Assembly: GCA_016712315.1 (NCBI GenBank)
Contig: JADJRG010000026.1
Location: forward strand, 124,001 to 188,000
Origin: Nannocystis sp.
GTDB taxonomy: Bacteria; Myxococcota_A; Polyangia; Nannocystales; Nannocystaceae
Direction of reading: 5' to 3'
DNA: 64,000 nt
Shown: in pieces, positions 32,959 through 43,116 of the stretch
How positions within the stretch are numbered: position 1 is the stretch's first letter
How the letters are laid out: every line of letters begins with the position of its first letter
Notes under the pieces: generated by a model
What the model saw: the letters and a program-made list of their open reading frames with translations, nothing else
What the model was told of the DNA's origin: nothing
Database searches by the model: none
Position numbers and translations under genes: made by a program

Positions 32959-33525
32959 TCAGCGGCAGGGGTCGCCGGCGAGCTGGCCGCCGCCGTCGGC
33001 GGGCATGCCGCCGATGAGGCGGCCGCGTAGGGCTGCATTGATCGCGTCGATGCGCACGTTGGCGGCGCGACCCTCGGGGGTAGAGGCGTCTGCGACCGGT
33101 TTGGTGGGGCCGAAGCCGACGGGGACGAGGCGCTCGCAGGCGACGCCGCGGACGACCAGCCAGCGGGTGACGGCGAGGGCGCGGGCCTCGCTGAGCGCCT
33201 GGTCGGAGGCGTGGCCCTCGATGCGGACCAGGCTGACCGACTCCTTGGCGCCGAGGTAGTCGAGCAGGTGGTAGAGGGCAGGGTCGGCGGCGGGGCTGAG
33301 AGCGGCGCCGTCGGCGTCGAAGACGATCGGCGCTGGCAGGACGATCCGCGAGCCGTCGAGCGGGAATTCCGCAGCGAGGGGCGGCCTGGCGGCAGGGGAA
33401 GGGTCGGCGGCGGCTGGCGGATCGGCGGCGGGATCGGCGGGTGGCGGATGATCGGCGGGCTGCGGCGGGGCGCCGGGCTTGCAGCCGAGGGCGACGAGAA
33501 GGGTGAGGGCGAGGGGGCGGCGCAC
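32959..33525 (-). CDS. OmpA-family lipoprotein
   Basis: 188 residues from GTG 33525. The start VRRPLALTLLVALGC is a lipoprotein signal with the lipobox Cys at residue 15. A Pro/Ala/Asp-rich linker follows, then an OmpA C-like domain: IVFDADGAALSPAADPALYH, VRIEGHASDQALSEARALAV and VGFGPTKPVADASTPEGRAANVRI. In the family this domain binds peptidoglycan, so the protein would tether outer membrane to cell wall. A further in-frame ATG lies about 100 bases upstream, but it would place the lipobox far inside. Confidence 0.78.
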   Translation of the reverse strand: MRRPLALTLLVALGCKPGAPPQPADHPPPADPAADPPAAADPSPAARPPLAAEFPLDGSRIVLPAPIVFDADGAALSPAADPALYHLLDYLGAKESVSLVRIEGHASDQALSEARALAVTRWLVVRGVACERLVPVGFGPTKPVADASTPEGRAANVRIDAINAALRGRLIGGMPADGGGQLAGDPCR

Positions 33526-33913
33526 CCAGGGAGGATAGCCGCTCTCGGACAGCGAGTGCGCCAGGGTCAGGCGCGGATCTGACTGTCTCGGAGGACATGT
33601 AGTGGGTACTTGCTGCGGGATCATCGACGGCTCGCGGGATCGCGCCGGGACCGCCTGCGCGGACGCTCTCGAGGTCGCGCACGCGATGGCCGGCAGGGTG
33701 CGCTGGCGATCGTGGCCGCGACCGGCGCCCCGTGGATCGGCTTCGACGCCGACGGAGCGATCGTAGAGATCGGCGCCGTGGAGCCGCATCACGACGATGT
33801 GGCCGAGCGCTCGCCGGCGCTGTCGCCGACGTGACGGCACCACCCGGGTCGGGGTCATTTCTGCCATTGGCGCCCGGTCAAGAGCGGAGCCGTCGGCGCG
33901 GACCGCCGCGGGC
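33526..33913. other. gene-free stretch
   Basis: About 390 bases between two leftward genes. All frames are Arg/Ala-biased and I see nothing convincing. It should contain the promoter of the OmpA-like gene. Confidence 0.4.
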
Positions 33914-34891
33914 TCACGCGGCCAGCAGCGACGCGAAGCGCCCCGCCAGCGCCGCCACCTCGCCCGCCCCCAGCCGACCGAGCTCGCCAGGCACGCCGAC
34001 CTGCGCCGCCGCCGCGCGCGCCTCCAGCCCCCGCAGCGCCGCCGCGCGCAGCGCCGTCACCTCAGCCGCCTCCTCCTCACTTAGCTGTCCCAAGAGCCAT
34101 GTATGTAGATCCCACGCCAGCTCCCCGTGCTGCGCCTCATCCGCGGCGATCCGCGCGAAGATCCGCCGAAGCCCCCGCGCCTCGGCCGTCTGCGCCCGCA
34201 CCGCCGCCATCAACGCCGCGAAGCACTCGTGCACGCAGCCCTCCACCGCGTTGTGGCGCGCCACCTCGATCGCCGTCGCCACGCGCGCCTCCGTACGCGT
34301 CAAGCGCGGCGCCTGCCCCCGTGCTGCTCGGCCAGCCGCGTCATCCACCGCGTATGCAGCCGTTCATCCGCCGCGGCCGCCTCACAGCGCCTCACCAGCT
34401 CTAGCGGCGCCCCGCGCTCGGTCAACCACCCCGCCAGCTCCTCGAACGCCGCCACGGAGGAGGCCTCTAAATAAGCCACCGCCGCGAAGTAGCGGCCCAA
34501 CGGATCCGCGCAGCCCTCGTCCGCTGCCTCCACGTGGTCCAGCGGCCGGCGTCCCTCGCAGTAGTACTCGATCCCCGGCCTGTGCAGGTGATCCGCCCCT
34601 CTGCGCCGGGCCCGTCGGGATCTTCGGGCAGCACCAGCTCGCAGCTCGTCACCTCCATCACGCTCCAACCGCGGCGGTCCGCATACAGATCCCTGCACGC
34701 CGACTCGCAGGTCCATCCCGCCCAACTCGTCTCTGACGGCGGCAGAGGTCGACCGCCCGGAGGCGAGCTACAGCACGGCTCATCGATGATCTCAAATTCT
34801 CCTGCGGGGGATCACACTCACCCCAGCAGCCGTAGGCCGCGACCGTCGGCAGGAGCGAGAGCGTCGAGAGCAGCGCCGCATGGACCCGCAT
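33914..34891 (-). pseudogene. ferritin-like exported protein, broken by frameshifts
   Basis: Read on the minus strand from 34891, the first frame gives a signal peptide (MRVHAALLSTLSLLPTVAAY, then GCWGECDPP). A second frame has MEVTSCELVLPEDPDGPGAE. A third has YFAAVAYLEASSVAAFEELA and AAADERLHTRWMTRLAEQHG. A fourth stretch has HNAVEGCVHECFAAL, then RIAADEAQHGELAWDLHTW. Together they make one ferritin-like domain protein with Glu and ExxH metal ligands, as is common in myxobacteria, but at least three frame changes are needed. It is either a pseudogene or a poorly assembled stretch. Confidence 0.65.
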
Positions 34892-35018
34892 TCTCTCATC
34901 CTACCCCCGCGCCTCCGCGTACACGAGCACGACCCGCCCGCGCGATCGCCGCCGCCGCCGCCGCCGCCGCCGCCAGCAGACCTTGCGATGCACCGATGCC
35001 TCCGCGCACGCTGTGCTC

Positions 35019-35480
35019 GTGCCCCCAAGCCCTCACTTGCTACGCGCGCTCCTCCTCCTCGCGGCGTGTAGCACGAGCTCCACCGCCCCGCCGCCCACAA
35101 AACCATCCGCCCAGCCCGCGCCCCTCGTCGCCGAAGCGCCCGAGCCCGCTCGCGTCGTCGCCAAAGCGCCTGAGCCCCTGCGCCTCAGCGGCACCCTCGA
35201 GCATCAGCCCTACGACGCGCGGCGTAAGTCCGTCGAGTCCTACCTCGGCGCAGAATCCTTCCTCAACGCAGCCGACGGCGAGCGCCACGTGCTGCGGCCC
35301 ACGGCCGATCACCCGCGCGAAGAGCTGCTCCGCTTCGCCGGCCAGCGCGTCGAGATCGCCGCCGAATACACCGAAGGCGAGCTGCCCGATCCCAACGAAT
35401 CCTACCCGACCGAGCCAGATGGCGCGCCCATGCGCCGAGGCGCCGGCATGCGCGTGCTCGAGATCCGAGCGCTCCCCTGA
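35019..35480 (+). CDS. small lipoprotein
   Basis: 153 residues from GTG 35019. The start PHLLRALLLLAACSTSST gives a lipobox with Cys at about residue 17. A Pro/Ala linker follows, containing a near-duplicated EAPEPARVVAKAPEPLRL. The C-terminal 90 residues are alpha/beta (LEHQPYDARRKSVESYL, RFAGQRVEIAAEYTEGEL). I know no family. An upstream ATG at 34983 is possible but puts unrelated residues before the signal. Confidence 0.6.
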   Translation: MPPSPHLLRALLLLAACSTSSTAPPPTKPSAQPAPLVAEAPEPARVVAKAPEPLRLSGTLEHQPYDARRKSVESYLGAESFLNAADGERHVLRPTADHPREELLRFAGQRVEIAAEYTEGELPDPNESYPTEPDGAPMRRGAGMRVLEIRALP

Positions 35481-35523
35481 CACCGGCCCGCGACTCTCGC
35501 TCGCGCCCTCCTCGGCCCCCGGC
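35480..35523 (+). pseudogene. 44-bp remnant of a third kinase gene
   Basis: The sequence immediately after the lipoprotein stop matches 32321-32364 of the kinase gene with three mismatches. It encodes TGPLLSLAPSSAPG-like residues. Nothing else of a kinase is recognisable here. Confidence 0.6.
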
Positions 35524-36120
35524 GTCGATCTCACCGAGCAGCTCCTCGGTCGCCTCGGTGCGGCGCGCGTCGAGGAGAAGATCGAGGTAGCGCCGCGATC
35601 GATCAGAGAGCGTGGGAAGGGTCGAGGACGAAGGCACGCGAGAGCCATCGTCTCAGAACGGGACCGTAGACAGCAATGGAGTTCTCTATGGGGGAATTGG
35701 CGGGATGCGGCAGAGGCTCTGCACGCTGCAACCTGTGCGCTGTGTCGTATGCGTCGCGCGGTCGCGGGCCTCGGTCAAGTAGAGCTCGGGAGCGCGAGGT
35801 GGAGCTTTTCGACGCGGGCTTCGAGCTCGCCGCGGTGGAGACGTCCTGCTCGAATACACCGAGCTCCCCCCGATGCTCGCGACTCGCCACTACAGCGATC
35901 TGCGCGCTCGTCACCAGGATGCTCGACGACACGAACAGGGCCGACTCGACCGCGGTGAGCAGGCCCTCGCGGCCCGGCTCGCGGAGGTCCACGAGCAGCC
36001 GGGCGCGCCCGCCGCTGACGACGACGACGCCCTCTTCTGGCGCTTCGCCCGCTCGCTCGCACAAAGGGAAACACGTTCTCGACTGCCGGCCTTGACCTCG
36101 CGCTCCGCAAGGAGACGACT
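35524..36120. other. decayed coding sequence ahead of the second 210-bp repeat
   Basis: One forward frame from about 35850 reads VLLEYTELPPMLATRHYSDL, GRLDRGEQALAARLAEVHEQ and DALFWRFARSLAQRE, with realistic amino-acid use but no start. Another frame takes over near 36,080 (STAGLDLALRKETTEEPGKR). A shorter version of the same sequence, with an internal deletion, precedes the repeat at 30.4 kb. It is probably the remains of one gene duplicated in the island; its family is unknown. Confidence 0.4.
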
Positions 36121-36329
36121 GAAGAGCCTGGCAAGAGAGCCCGGCTCGACGGCCTCGACGCGCTCATGCGCCTGTTCGAGCACACAAGCCCCGCCAGCGT
36201 GCCGCCTGGCCCGCGCTGGGGGATCGCTCACCGGGGGCTCACGCCTCGAGATCGGCCGAAGGCGCAGGGGAGATCTCTCCCGGAGAGATCTCCTTTTTGT
36301 GAAAAAAAATTTGAGGGGGCGGCGCCGCT
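36121..36329 (+). repeat. about 210-bp repeat, copy 2
   Basis: Counterpart of 30419-30629. It includes codons for GLDALMRLFEHTSPASVPPG, matching GLNALKRLLELTSLASVPPA in copy 1, and the identical palindrome. Confidence 0.75.
36269..36298 (+). terminator. palindrome followed by T-run
   Basis: GGAGATCTCTCC-C-GGAGAGATCTCC (12-bp arms around one base) is followed at once by TTTTT. That is the shape of an intrinsic terminator, although the tiny centre means the real loop must open some pairs. An operator is an alternative. Confidence 0.5.
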
Positions 36330-36530
36330 CCAGGCCGCCGAGCACGACCTCGCCGCCCGGCGAGGGTGATCTCAAGCATCATCGCTGGTTCATCTGCGCG
36401 CCGTCCACGTTCGCCTGGCTCACAATCGAGCAATCCACGCTTCGCCCGGCTCACCAGTGCGCCATCCGCGCTCACCGGCGCGCCTCTCGAGCACGAACTG
36501 TCGCTTGGCCAGAACACTGTCACTAGTGGC

Positions 36531-36556
36531 AATGTGTCCATTTCACAGGACACATT
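36531..36556 (+). promoter_or_regulatory. operator-like inverted repeat upstream of the regulator
   Basis: AATGTGTCC-atttcaca-GGACACATT, perfect 9-bp arms with an 8-base spacer, 61 bases before the ATG of the putative regulator. It is a good candidate for autoregulation. Confidence 0.55.
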
Positions 36557-36617
36557 GAATCGCCCGGCGCGAAAGGGATCGTTGCCAAGGGAAGCTGTCC
36601 CACTGGAACGTACTGAC

Positions 36618-37412
36618 ATGGGGCACAGCGTCATTATCCGCAGCAGCGCCGACCTCTGGGACCTTCTCAGCGCCCTGGGACCCGGCCACAGACACCGCAG
36701 GCAGCTGCGGATCGACACAGCGATCAAGCTCTTGTCCAGCTATGACGGCCTACGCGTCTCCTGGAGCGGCGTAGATCAGGTCAGCAAGGCCCTCGTCGCG
36801 GCGACCGCGAAGGTGTTCCCAGGCCGCGCCACGCGCCTCTCCAAGCGCCTTGGCGGCCGAATCAAGGCTGACACCCTGAACCAGTACCTCCGCGGCCGCC
36901 GTGGTGTCGGCTTCGAGCACGCGTGCATCTGGTGCGAGGAGCTGCTGCCCGACCATCACCTCCTCGTGTTCATCGACGACCCTCACCTCGTCGAGAAACT
37001 GCGCGGATCGGCCCTCGACTTGCGCGCCGACGCTCCCGCCCACCAACCCCAACCCAGAGCGACTGAACCCCACGTGCACCCACGCGCCCCGCGCGCGGGA
37101 GAGCACTCCACGAGTGGACCGACCGAGCGGCGAAAGCGACACAGGCGCACCCCCCTCGTTGGGTCAGGTCACCTCGTGAGATCACGTTTCTGTGACGCCA
37201 GGGCGGGTTTCAGGCTCGCTATGTCACTATTCAGGGCACGAGGCCGCGCAGACCATGGTCTTTCGTTGTTGGGACAGATTGAAGACGCGCTGAATCGCCA
37301 GATTCTGGCCCTGGGAGCGCGCTCGAAAAAAAATCGTTGCCCTCTTCTCGCTCTTCGGCGTCTACTGATGTCGTGGAGTCTCAACGCCCTCACGGCCCCG
37401 CGCTGCGCTTGA
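36618..37412 (+). CDS. putative DNA-binding regulator of module copy 2
   Basis: 264 residues from ATG 36618. The N-terminal 125 residues are helical, with an HTH-like pattern (LSKRLGGRIKADTLNQYLRG, then GVGFEHACIWCEELLP). The second half is Pro/Arg/His-rich and low in complexity. The FEHACxW motif recurs in a fragment at 5.7 kb before module copy 1. It has an inverted repeat in its promoter and lies 30 bases before the coiled-coil gene. I assign only a regulatory role, by position and the HTH-like segment. Confidence 0.45.
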   Translation: MGHSVIIRSSADLWDLLSALGPGHRHRRQLRIDTAIKLLSSYDGLRVSWSGVDQVSKALVAATAKVFPGRATRLSKRLGGRIKADTLNQYLRGRRGVGFEHACIWCEELLPDHHLLVFIDDPHLVEKLRGSALDLRADAPAHQPQPRATEPHVHPRAPRAGEHSTSGPTERRKRHRRTPLVGSGHLVRSRFCDARAGFRLAMSLFRARGRADHGLSLLGQIEDALNRQILALGARSKKNRCPLLALRRLLMSWSLNALTAPRCA

Positions 37413-37441
37413 CCAGCTCGCAAGATCGCGAGAGGGAGCTC

Positions 37442-38038
37442 ATGAACAAGGAGGTGGAGGCCGCTCTCGCCACGGAGCGGGCGCGTATGGTGATCCAACG
37501 AGAGAGCGCTCTAGATGCTCGCGAGGCCAGGCTCCGCGAGGATGAGCGCGCGCTGGAAGAGGCCCAACGAGCCAACAGGAGAGACCGCTACAACCTCGAT
37601 CTGGAGGCGGCGCAGCTCGCCGACGCGAAGGCCCGCTTCGACGCCCAGGTGGCGGCCGAGACCAAAAAGCTCGCCGAGATGAAGACCCGCGAGACCCAAA
37701 AGCTCGCCGAGGATCTCGCGGACATGAAGACCCGCGAGACCCAGAAGATCGAGGACATAAAGGCCCGAGAGACCGACAAGATCACGCGCATGCAGGAGCG
37801 CTTCGACGCAAAGATGGAGGCCGAGAACGAACGGCTAGTCGAGGCTAAGGCCCGCTTCCAGGAGTTCATCCGCGAGGAGAAGGCTCGCGCCGACCAACGT
37901 TCTGAGCGAGCGAACAGGCTGATCGAGATCGCCTTGAATCAAGGGGCCGCGGTGCTTGAGCAGCAGCCCATGTCCGATTTTGCCCTCTTCACGGGCGAGT
38001 TTCTCAAATTGTTCAAAGAAAGGGAGATGAAGCAATGA
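37442..38038 (+). CDS. coiled-coil protein, module copy 2
   Basis: 198 residues from ATG 37442 behind gagggag. It is almost entirely a charged coiled coil, with a repeated LAEMKTRETQKLAEDLADMK-type unit and KARETDKITRMQERFDAKM. A short less-charged end follows (MSDFALFTGEFLKLFKERE). It lacks the N-terminal globular part of its counterpart at 6.1-7.0 kb. The stop overlaps the membrane protein start by four bases, exactly as in copy 1. Confidence 0.65.
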   Translation: MNKEVEAALATERARMVIQRESALDAREARLREDERALEEAQRANRRDRYNLDLEAAQLADAKARFDAQVAAETKKLAEMKTRETQKLAEDLADMKTRETQKIEDIKARETDKITRMQERFDAKMEAENERLVEAKARFQEFIREEKARADQRSERANRLIEIALNQGAAVLEQQPMSDFALFTGEFLKLFKEREMKQ

Positions 38039-38463
38039 ACTCCGTAGACATGACGATGACCCAAGAAGAGGCCGCCGAAGCGACGGTCATGGCGACCATG
38101 ATCAACGTCACGGACAAGATCCGCGCGGCGGAGCGCTTCGAGCTCGCCTCCAGGCTCCTCAAGAAGGCGCAGGACCCTGAGCAGTTCATGCTCAGGCTCA
38201 ACCGGATCCTGCGCGGCAGCCTGCTCGACAACGCCATCCTCGGCTTCTCCGCCGTCGCGGGTGTCAGCATGGGCACCATCTTCGGCCGCCTCACCCGCGG
38301 CGTGAAGAGCATCGGCCCGGTCCCCGCCATCGCGCTCGTGGGCCTGCTTGGGGTCATACCCGGCGCGCTCATGAACGAAACCGTCACTGTCCGAAACAGC
38401 CTCAGCCTCGGCGGCCTGATGTTCAGCGCTGGCGCCGTGCTTCAGAAACTCCTCGTGCCCTGA
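38035..38463 (+). CDS. small membrane protein, module copy 2
   Basis: 142 residues: DMTMTQEEAAEATVMAT, then AERFELASRLLKKAQDPEQF. Hydrophobic segments are LLDNAILGFSAVAGVSMGTI, PAIALVGLLGVIPGAL and LSLGGLMFSAGAVL. It aligns end to end with the protein at 6986-7432. Conserved are the TQEEAA start, the R-ER-x-A-x-RLL stretch, DNxILG and the (A/V)RNSLxLGGLMFSAGA block. It is perhaps a hairpin membrane protein whose soluble half faces the cytoplasm. The family is unknown. Confidence 0.65.
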   Translation: MNSVDMTMTQEEAAEATVMATMINVTDKIRAAERFELASRLLKKAQDPEQFMLRLNRILRGSLLDNAILGFSAVAGVSMGTIFGRLTRGVKSIGPVPAIALVGLLGVIPGALMNETVTVRNSLSLGGLMFSAGAVLQKLLVP

Positions 38464-38493
38464 TCCAAGCCCTCTTCGGATCGATCAAGTCCC

Positions 38494-38805
38494 ATGAACC
38501 CACGCGCCCCTGAAGCGAGCTGCGACCCCGAAGCGCGCCGCACCGCCTCCACCGTGAGCGCCTGCGTCTGGCTCCCCGATCGCCCCCTCGACCTCACCCT
38601 CCCCCCCACCACCGCCGAGCTCCTCGACTTCGACCAAGCCCGCCACCTGCTCGCCCTCTCCCGCAACACCCTCTACCGCCTCCTCCGAGCCGGAGAGCTC
38701 CCGGGCGCCCGCCGCGTCGGCAAAGCCTGGCGTTTCCACCGCGCCACCCTGCTCCACTGGATCGCCACCGGCACCGGCGCTCCCCGCCGCGGCCGCCGCC
38801 GATGA
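38494..38805 (+). CDS. excisionase-like HTH protein of the second integrase
   Basis: 103 residues. The C-terminal HTH (LLDFDQARHLLALSRNTLYR, GELPGARRVGKAWRFHRATL) matches the excisionase-like protein at 10966-11289 at most positions of this domain. It overlaps the start of the frameshifted integrase by four bases. The open frame is intact although its integrase is not, so it may now act only as a DNA-binding protein. Confidence 0.75.
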   Translation: MNPRAPEASCDPEARRTASTVSACVWLPDRPLDLTLPPTTAELLDFDQARHLLALSRNTLYRLLRAGELPGARRVGKAWRFHRATLLHWIATGTGAPRRGRRR

Positions 38806-39990
38806 GCGTCAAACCCGCCACTCACCGCGGCAAACCCGTCTGGAGGATCCAGGTCATCCGCGACAGCGGCGCCTTCAACCGCCGCCGCTTCCTCGACCGC
38901 CGCCGCTTCACCAAACAGCACGCCCTCGACGCCGAAACCGAGCTCATCGCCGAATACGACGCTCGATCCCGCGCCGCGAACTCCACACCGCTCACCCTCG
39001 CCGAAGCCGTCGCCGCCCACACCGCGGCTCCCCCACCTTCGCCGCCTTCGCCGCCACCTACCTCGCCCTCCGGGACCCTGCCCGCTCCGACACCCGCAAC
39101 AAAACCCGCGACCTCCACCTCCATCTCCTCCCCCGCCTCGGCCCTCTCCGCCTCGACGCGATCACCCCGCTCGTCATCGACGCCCTCCGCCTCGATCTCC
39201 GCACCGCCACGGGTGAAGCCGCCACCTCCCGCCGCGCCCTCACCCGCCCCGATCCCCCCAAAGGTGCCCGCCGCAAAGGCGCCCCCAAGAGCCCCAAGAC
39301 CATCAACAACATCCTCGCCACCCTGCGAGCCGTCCTTCACCTCGCCCACGACTACGGCCTGCTCCCCCACCTCCCTCGGATCCGCATGGAACGGGTCCCC
39401 CGCCCTGATCCCGTCTTCCTCGACGATCCCGAGATCGATCGCCTGCTCGCCGCCGCCCCCCTGAATGGCGCCTCCTCCTCTTCACCGCCGTCCGCACCGG
39501 CCTCCGCCGCGGCGAGCTCATGGCCCTCCGCTGGGACGATCTTCACCTCCACGCGGATCCTCCGACCATTCGGATCCAGCGCGCCATCTGCATTCAACCG
39601 GACGGCACCCTTCACACCAAAGAGCCCAAAGGCGGCCGCCCCCGCACCGTCCCCCTCGCCCGCGACCTCATCGCTGCTCTGCTCGCGCACCGACCCCTCC
39701 GGCCCAAGACAAGCGCCCTCGTCTTCCCTGGCCCCATCCACGGCCACCTCGATCACCAGCGCTTCTGGCGGGTCACCACCCGAGCCGCCCGCGACGCTGG
39801 CCTTGAAAAACACGTCCACCCTCACCTCCTCCGCCACACCTTCGCCAGCCAGTGCTACCGCCGCGGCGTCCCCCCCCAGATCGTCCAGATGTGGCTCGGC
39901 CACGCCCAACTCTCCACCACCGAGCGCTACGCCCACCTCGCCCCGCTCGCGGGCGCGGAGCTCATCGATCGCCTCGCGTCGAGCGCGTAG
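38802..39990 (+). pseudogene. tyrosine recombinase broken by two frameshifts
   Basis: The start MSVKPATHRGKPVWRIQVIR runs in one frame to about 39,020. Integrase sequence continues in a second frame (YLALRDPARSDTRNKTRD, SPKTINNILATLRAVLHL) to about 39,460. It finishes in a third frame with TAVRTGLRRGELMALRWDD, LLRHTFASQC, WLGHAQ and TTERYAHL. The catalytic residues are conserved, so the damage is recent or an assembly error. It is a close relative of the intact integrase at 11.3-12.6 kb. Confidence 0.8.
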
Positions 39991-40099
39991 ACCAAGACCC
40001 CTCGACCTCGGACGAGCCCGCGCTGGCGATCGCCTGGGACCCTTGATGTGGTACAGCTCGCGCGTGCACGGCCTCGGACACTCCGAAAGGACAGGCCAG

Positions 40100-41514
<1,415 letters not shown>

Positions 41515-41545
41515 AACGCCGCCTAGGGGGTCCTAGACAGCGTTC
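41515..41545 (+). terminator. imperfect hairpin after the third integrase
   Basis: AACGCCGCCTAGGGGGTCCTA and the following GACAGCGTT can fold (CCTAGG with TCCTAG, AACGC with GCGTT). It takes the same place as the palindrome at 12563-12592. Confidence 0.4.
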
Positions 41546-41571
41546 CAAGAGTGGGCGCGACAGGTGTCGAA
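41540..41571 (+). repeat. att-like direct repeat resembling a tRNA 3' end (copy 2)
   Basis: 32 bases matching 12588-12619 with one mismatch and in the same orientation. Identity ends inside the T-loop-like part, as expected for a recombination core. A similar but shortened sequence in the opposite orientation (acaccgtcgcgccca) lies at 41651-41665. Confidence 0.65.
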
Positions 41572-41976
41572 GGACCCAAACGAGCCGAGCAAGAAGTCAA
41601 GGATTTCGGGGAGTTGCTGCCTAAATGCTCGACATCGCACGCGATTCTAGACACCGTCGCGCCCAACTACGCCCAACAGCTCCCAAGTGCGCCCTGAAGT
41701 TGGTGCCACCAAGGTGCCACCAGCGCGGAGCGCGCAGTCATTCCTCCCAGGCATCAAAACAACTGGCCTAGTTTTTGCCTTACCCGCCTCCTACCTCAGT
41801 GCTCGTCCGCCGTCACCTCGTCAACTTCCTGGAGCGCGTCCAGGAGGGCGTTGACGGGCCGACGGCTCACCGCGGAGCGGCGCCGAAGTGGCGGGCCGCC
41901 TCCACCTCAGTGTCCGGGGCCCGCCCCGAGGGGGCGAGGCTTGTCGGGGTTCGTCGTGTCTGCGACCATCGCGCGC
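41572..41976. other. island right flank, no gene
   Basis: Contains the inverted partial att (41651-41665) and TTGGTGCCACCAAGGTGCCAC (about 41699-41719), similar to the 3' codons of the intact integrase. No intact ORF is convincing. It should hold the promoter of the ATPase/TOPRIM pair. Confidence 0.45.
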
Positions 41977-43113
41977 ATGCTCGAGAAGGTCGCGTTCAAG
42001 GGGTTCAAAGCGCTCGCGGACGTGACGATCGAGCTGGAGGCGCTGACGGTGCTGGTCGGCGCGAATGGGTCGGGCAAGACGTCGGTGCTGAAGGGGATCG
42101 ATCTGCTCGGGCAAGCGGCGGAAGAGGCCGCGTCGAGCGACGACCTGCGCGAGCGCCTTGGCCGGATCGTCGACCTCCAGAACGCCGAGACTCGGAGCTG
42201 GGACCAGGCGGAAAGTCCGAGCGTGTCCGGGCGTCATCAGAAGCTCGTGTTGGAGCTCCTGTTCCTTACTGCGGCGATCCAACTGAACCACGATGACGGG
42301 ACATCTCATAGCCTGCCGTCGTGGAGTCACCTCGTGTACAATAATGTGCCCGAGACGTTGCGTCGGCATTTGCAGCCGAATAGTCCTTTTCGCCGGGAGT
42401 TCTCCCCGTGTGTGCGGCTCCAGCTCGATCCTGCGCGCCTCGCGGAGCCATCGTTTCTGGATGCCTCGGATGAGTTCCCGCGGCTTCGGCACGACGGCCA
42501 AGGACTAGCCTCGCTGGTGGCCTACTTCCTGGAGACCCGCTCCGAGGCGCTGGAGCAGATCGAGGCCGGCCTGCGCGCGGTCGTCCCGCACATGCGCCGC
42601 CTCCGCGTGGTGCCAACGCCCGTCACTCGCCAGGAGAAAGAGATCCTGCGGATCAACAACGAGGCCCTCATCCGCGAGGTCAAGCACACCTACCGCGGGC
42701 ATCGCCTTGAAGTCGAGGTCGAAGGCCAGGGCTATGTCCCCGCGCACGAGCTCAGCGATGGCACGCTGATCACGCTCGGGCTCTTCGCCGCCCTGCTCGG
42801 CCCACAGCGGCCGAAGATCCTGCTGCTGGACGACATCGACCGCGGACTCCACCCTGCGGCCCAGCGCGTGCTCGTCGAGCGGCTGCGCGAAATCCAGAAG
42901 AGGGTCCAGATCGTCTGTACTTCGCACTCCCCGTACTTCCTCGACGCTCTAAGGCCGGAGGAGGTGCGGGTGATGAAGCTCGATCGGCAACGGCACGCCC
43001 ACTGTCGGCGGCTCACGGAGCACCCCGAGTGGGAGTCATGGAAGGATTCAATGACCCCGGGCGAGTTTTGGAGCACGGTCGGCGAGGATTGGGTGTTCGC
43101 GGAGGAGGAGTAG
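41977..43113 (+). CDS. AAA ATPase of the OLD/ABC-like type
   Basis: 378 residues from ATG 41977. FKGFKALADVTIELEALTVL leads into the P-loop GANGSGKTSVLKG. The second half has ELSDGTLITLGLFAALLG (signature-like), ILLLDDIDRGLHP (Walker B) and CTSHSPYFLDAL (His switch). The spacing matches AAA_15/AAA_21 ATPases of OLD-type and PARIS-like defence systems, which have no nuclease part of their own when paired with a separate TOPRIM protein. The next gene begins three bases after its stop. Confidence 0.8.
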   Translation: MLEKVAFKGFKALADVTIELEALTVLVGANGSGKTSVLKGIDLLGQAAEEAASSDDLRERLGRIVDLQNAETRSWDQAESPSVSGRHQKLVLELLFLTAAIQLNHDDGTSHSLPSWSHLVYNNVPETLRRHLQPNSPFRREFSPCVRLQLDPARLAEPSFLDASDEFPRLRHDGQGLASLVAYFLETRSEALEQIEAGLRAVVPHMRRLRVVPTPVTRQEKEILRINNEALIREVKHTYRGHRLEVEVEGQGYVPAHELSDGTLITLGLFAALLGPQRPKILLLDDIDRGLHPAAQRVLVERLREIQKRVQIVCTSHSPYFLDALRPEEVRVMKLDRQRHAHCRRLTEHPEWESWKDSMTPGEFWSTVGEDWVFAEEE

Positions 43114-43116
43114 CCC

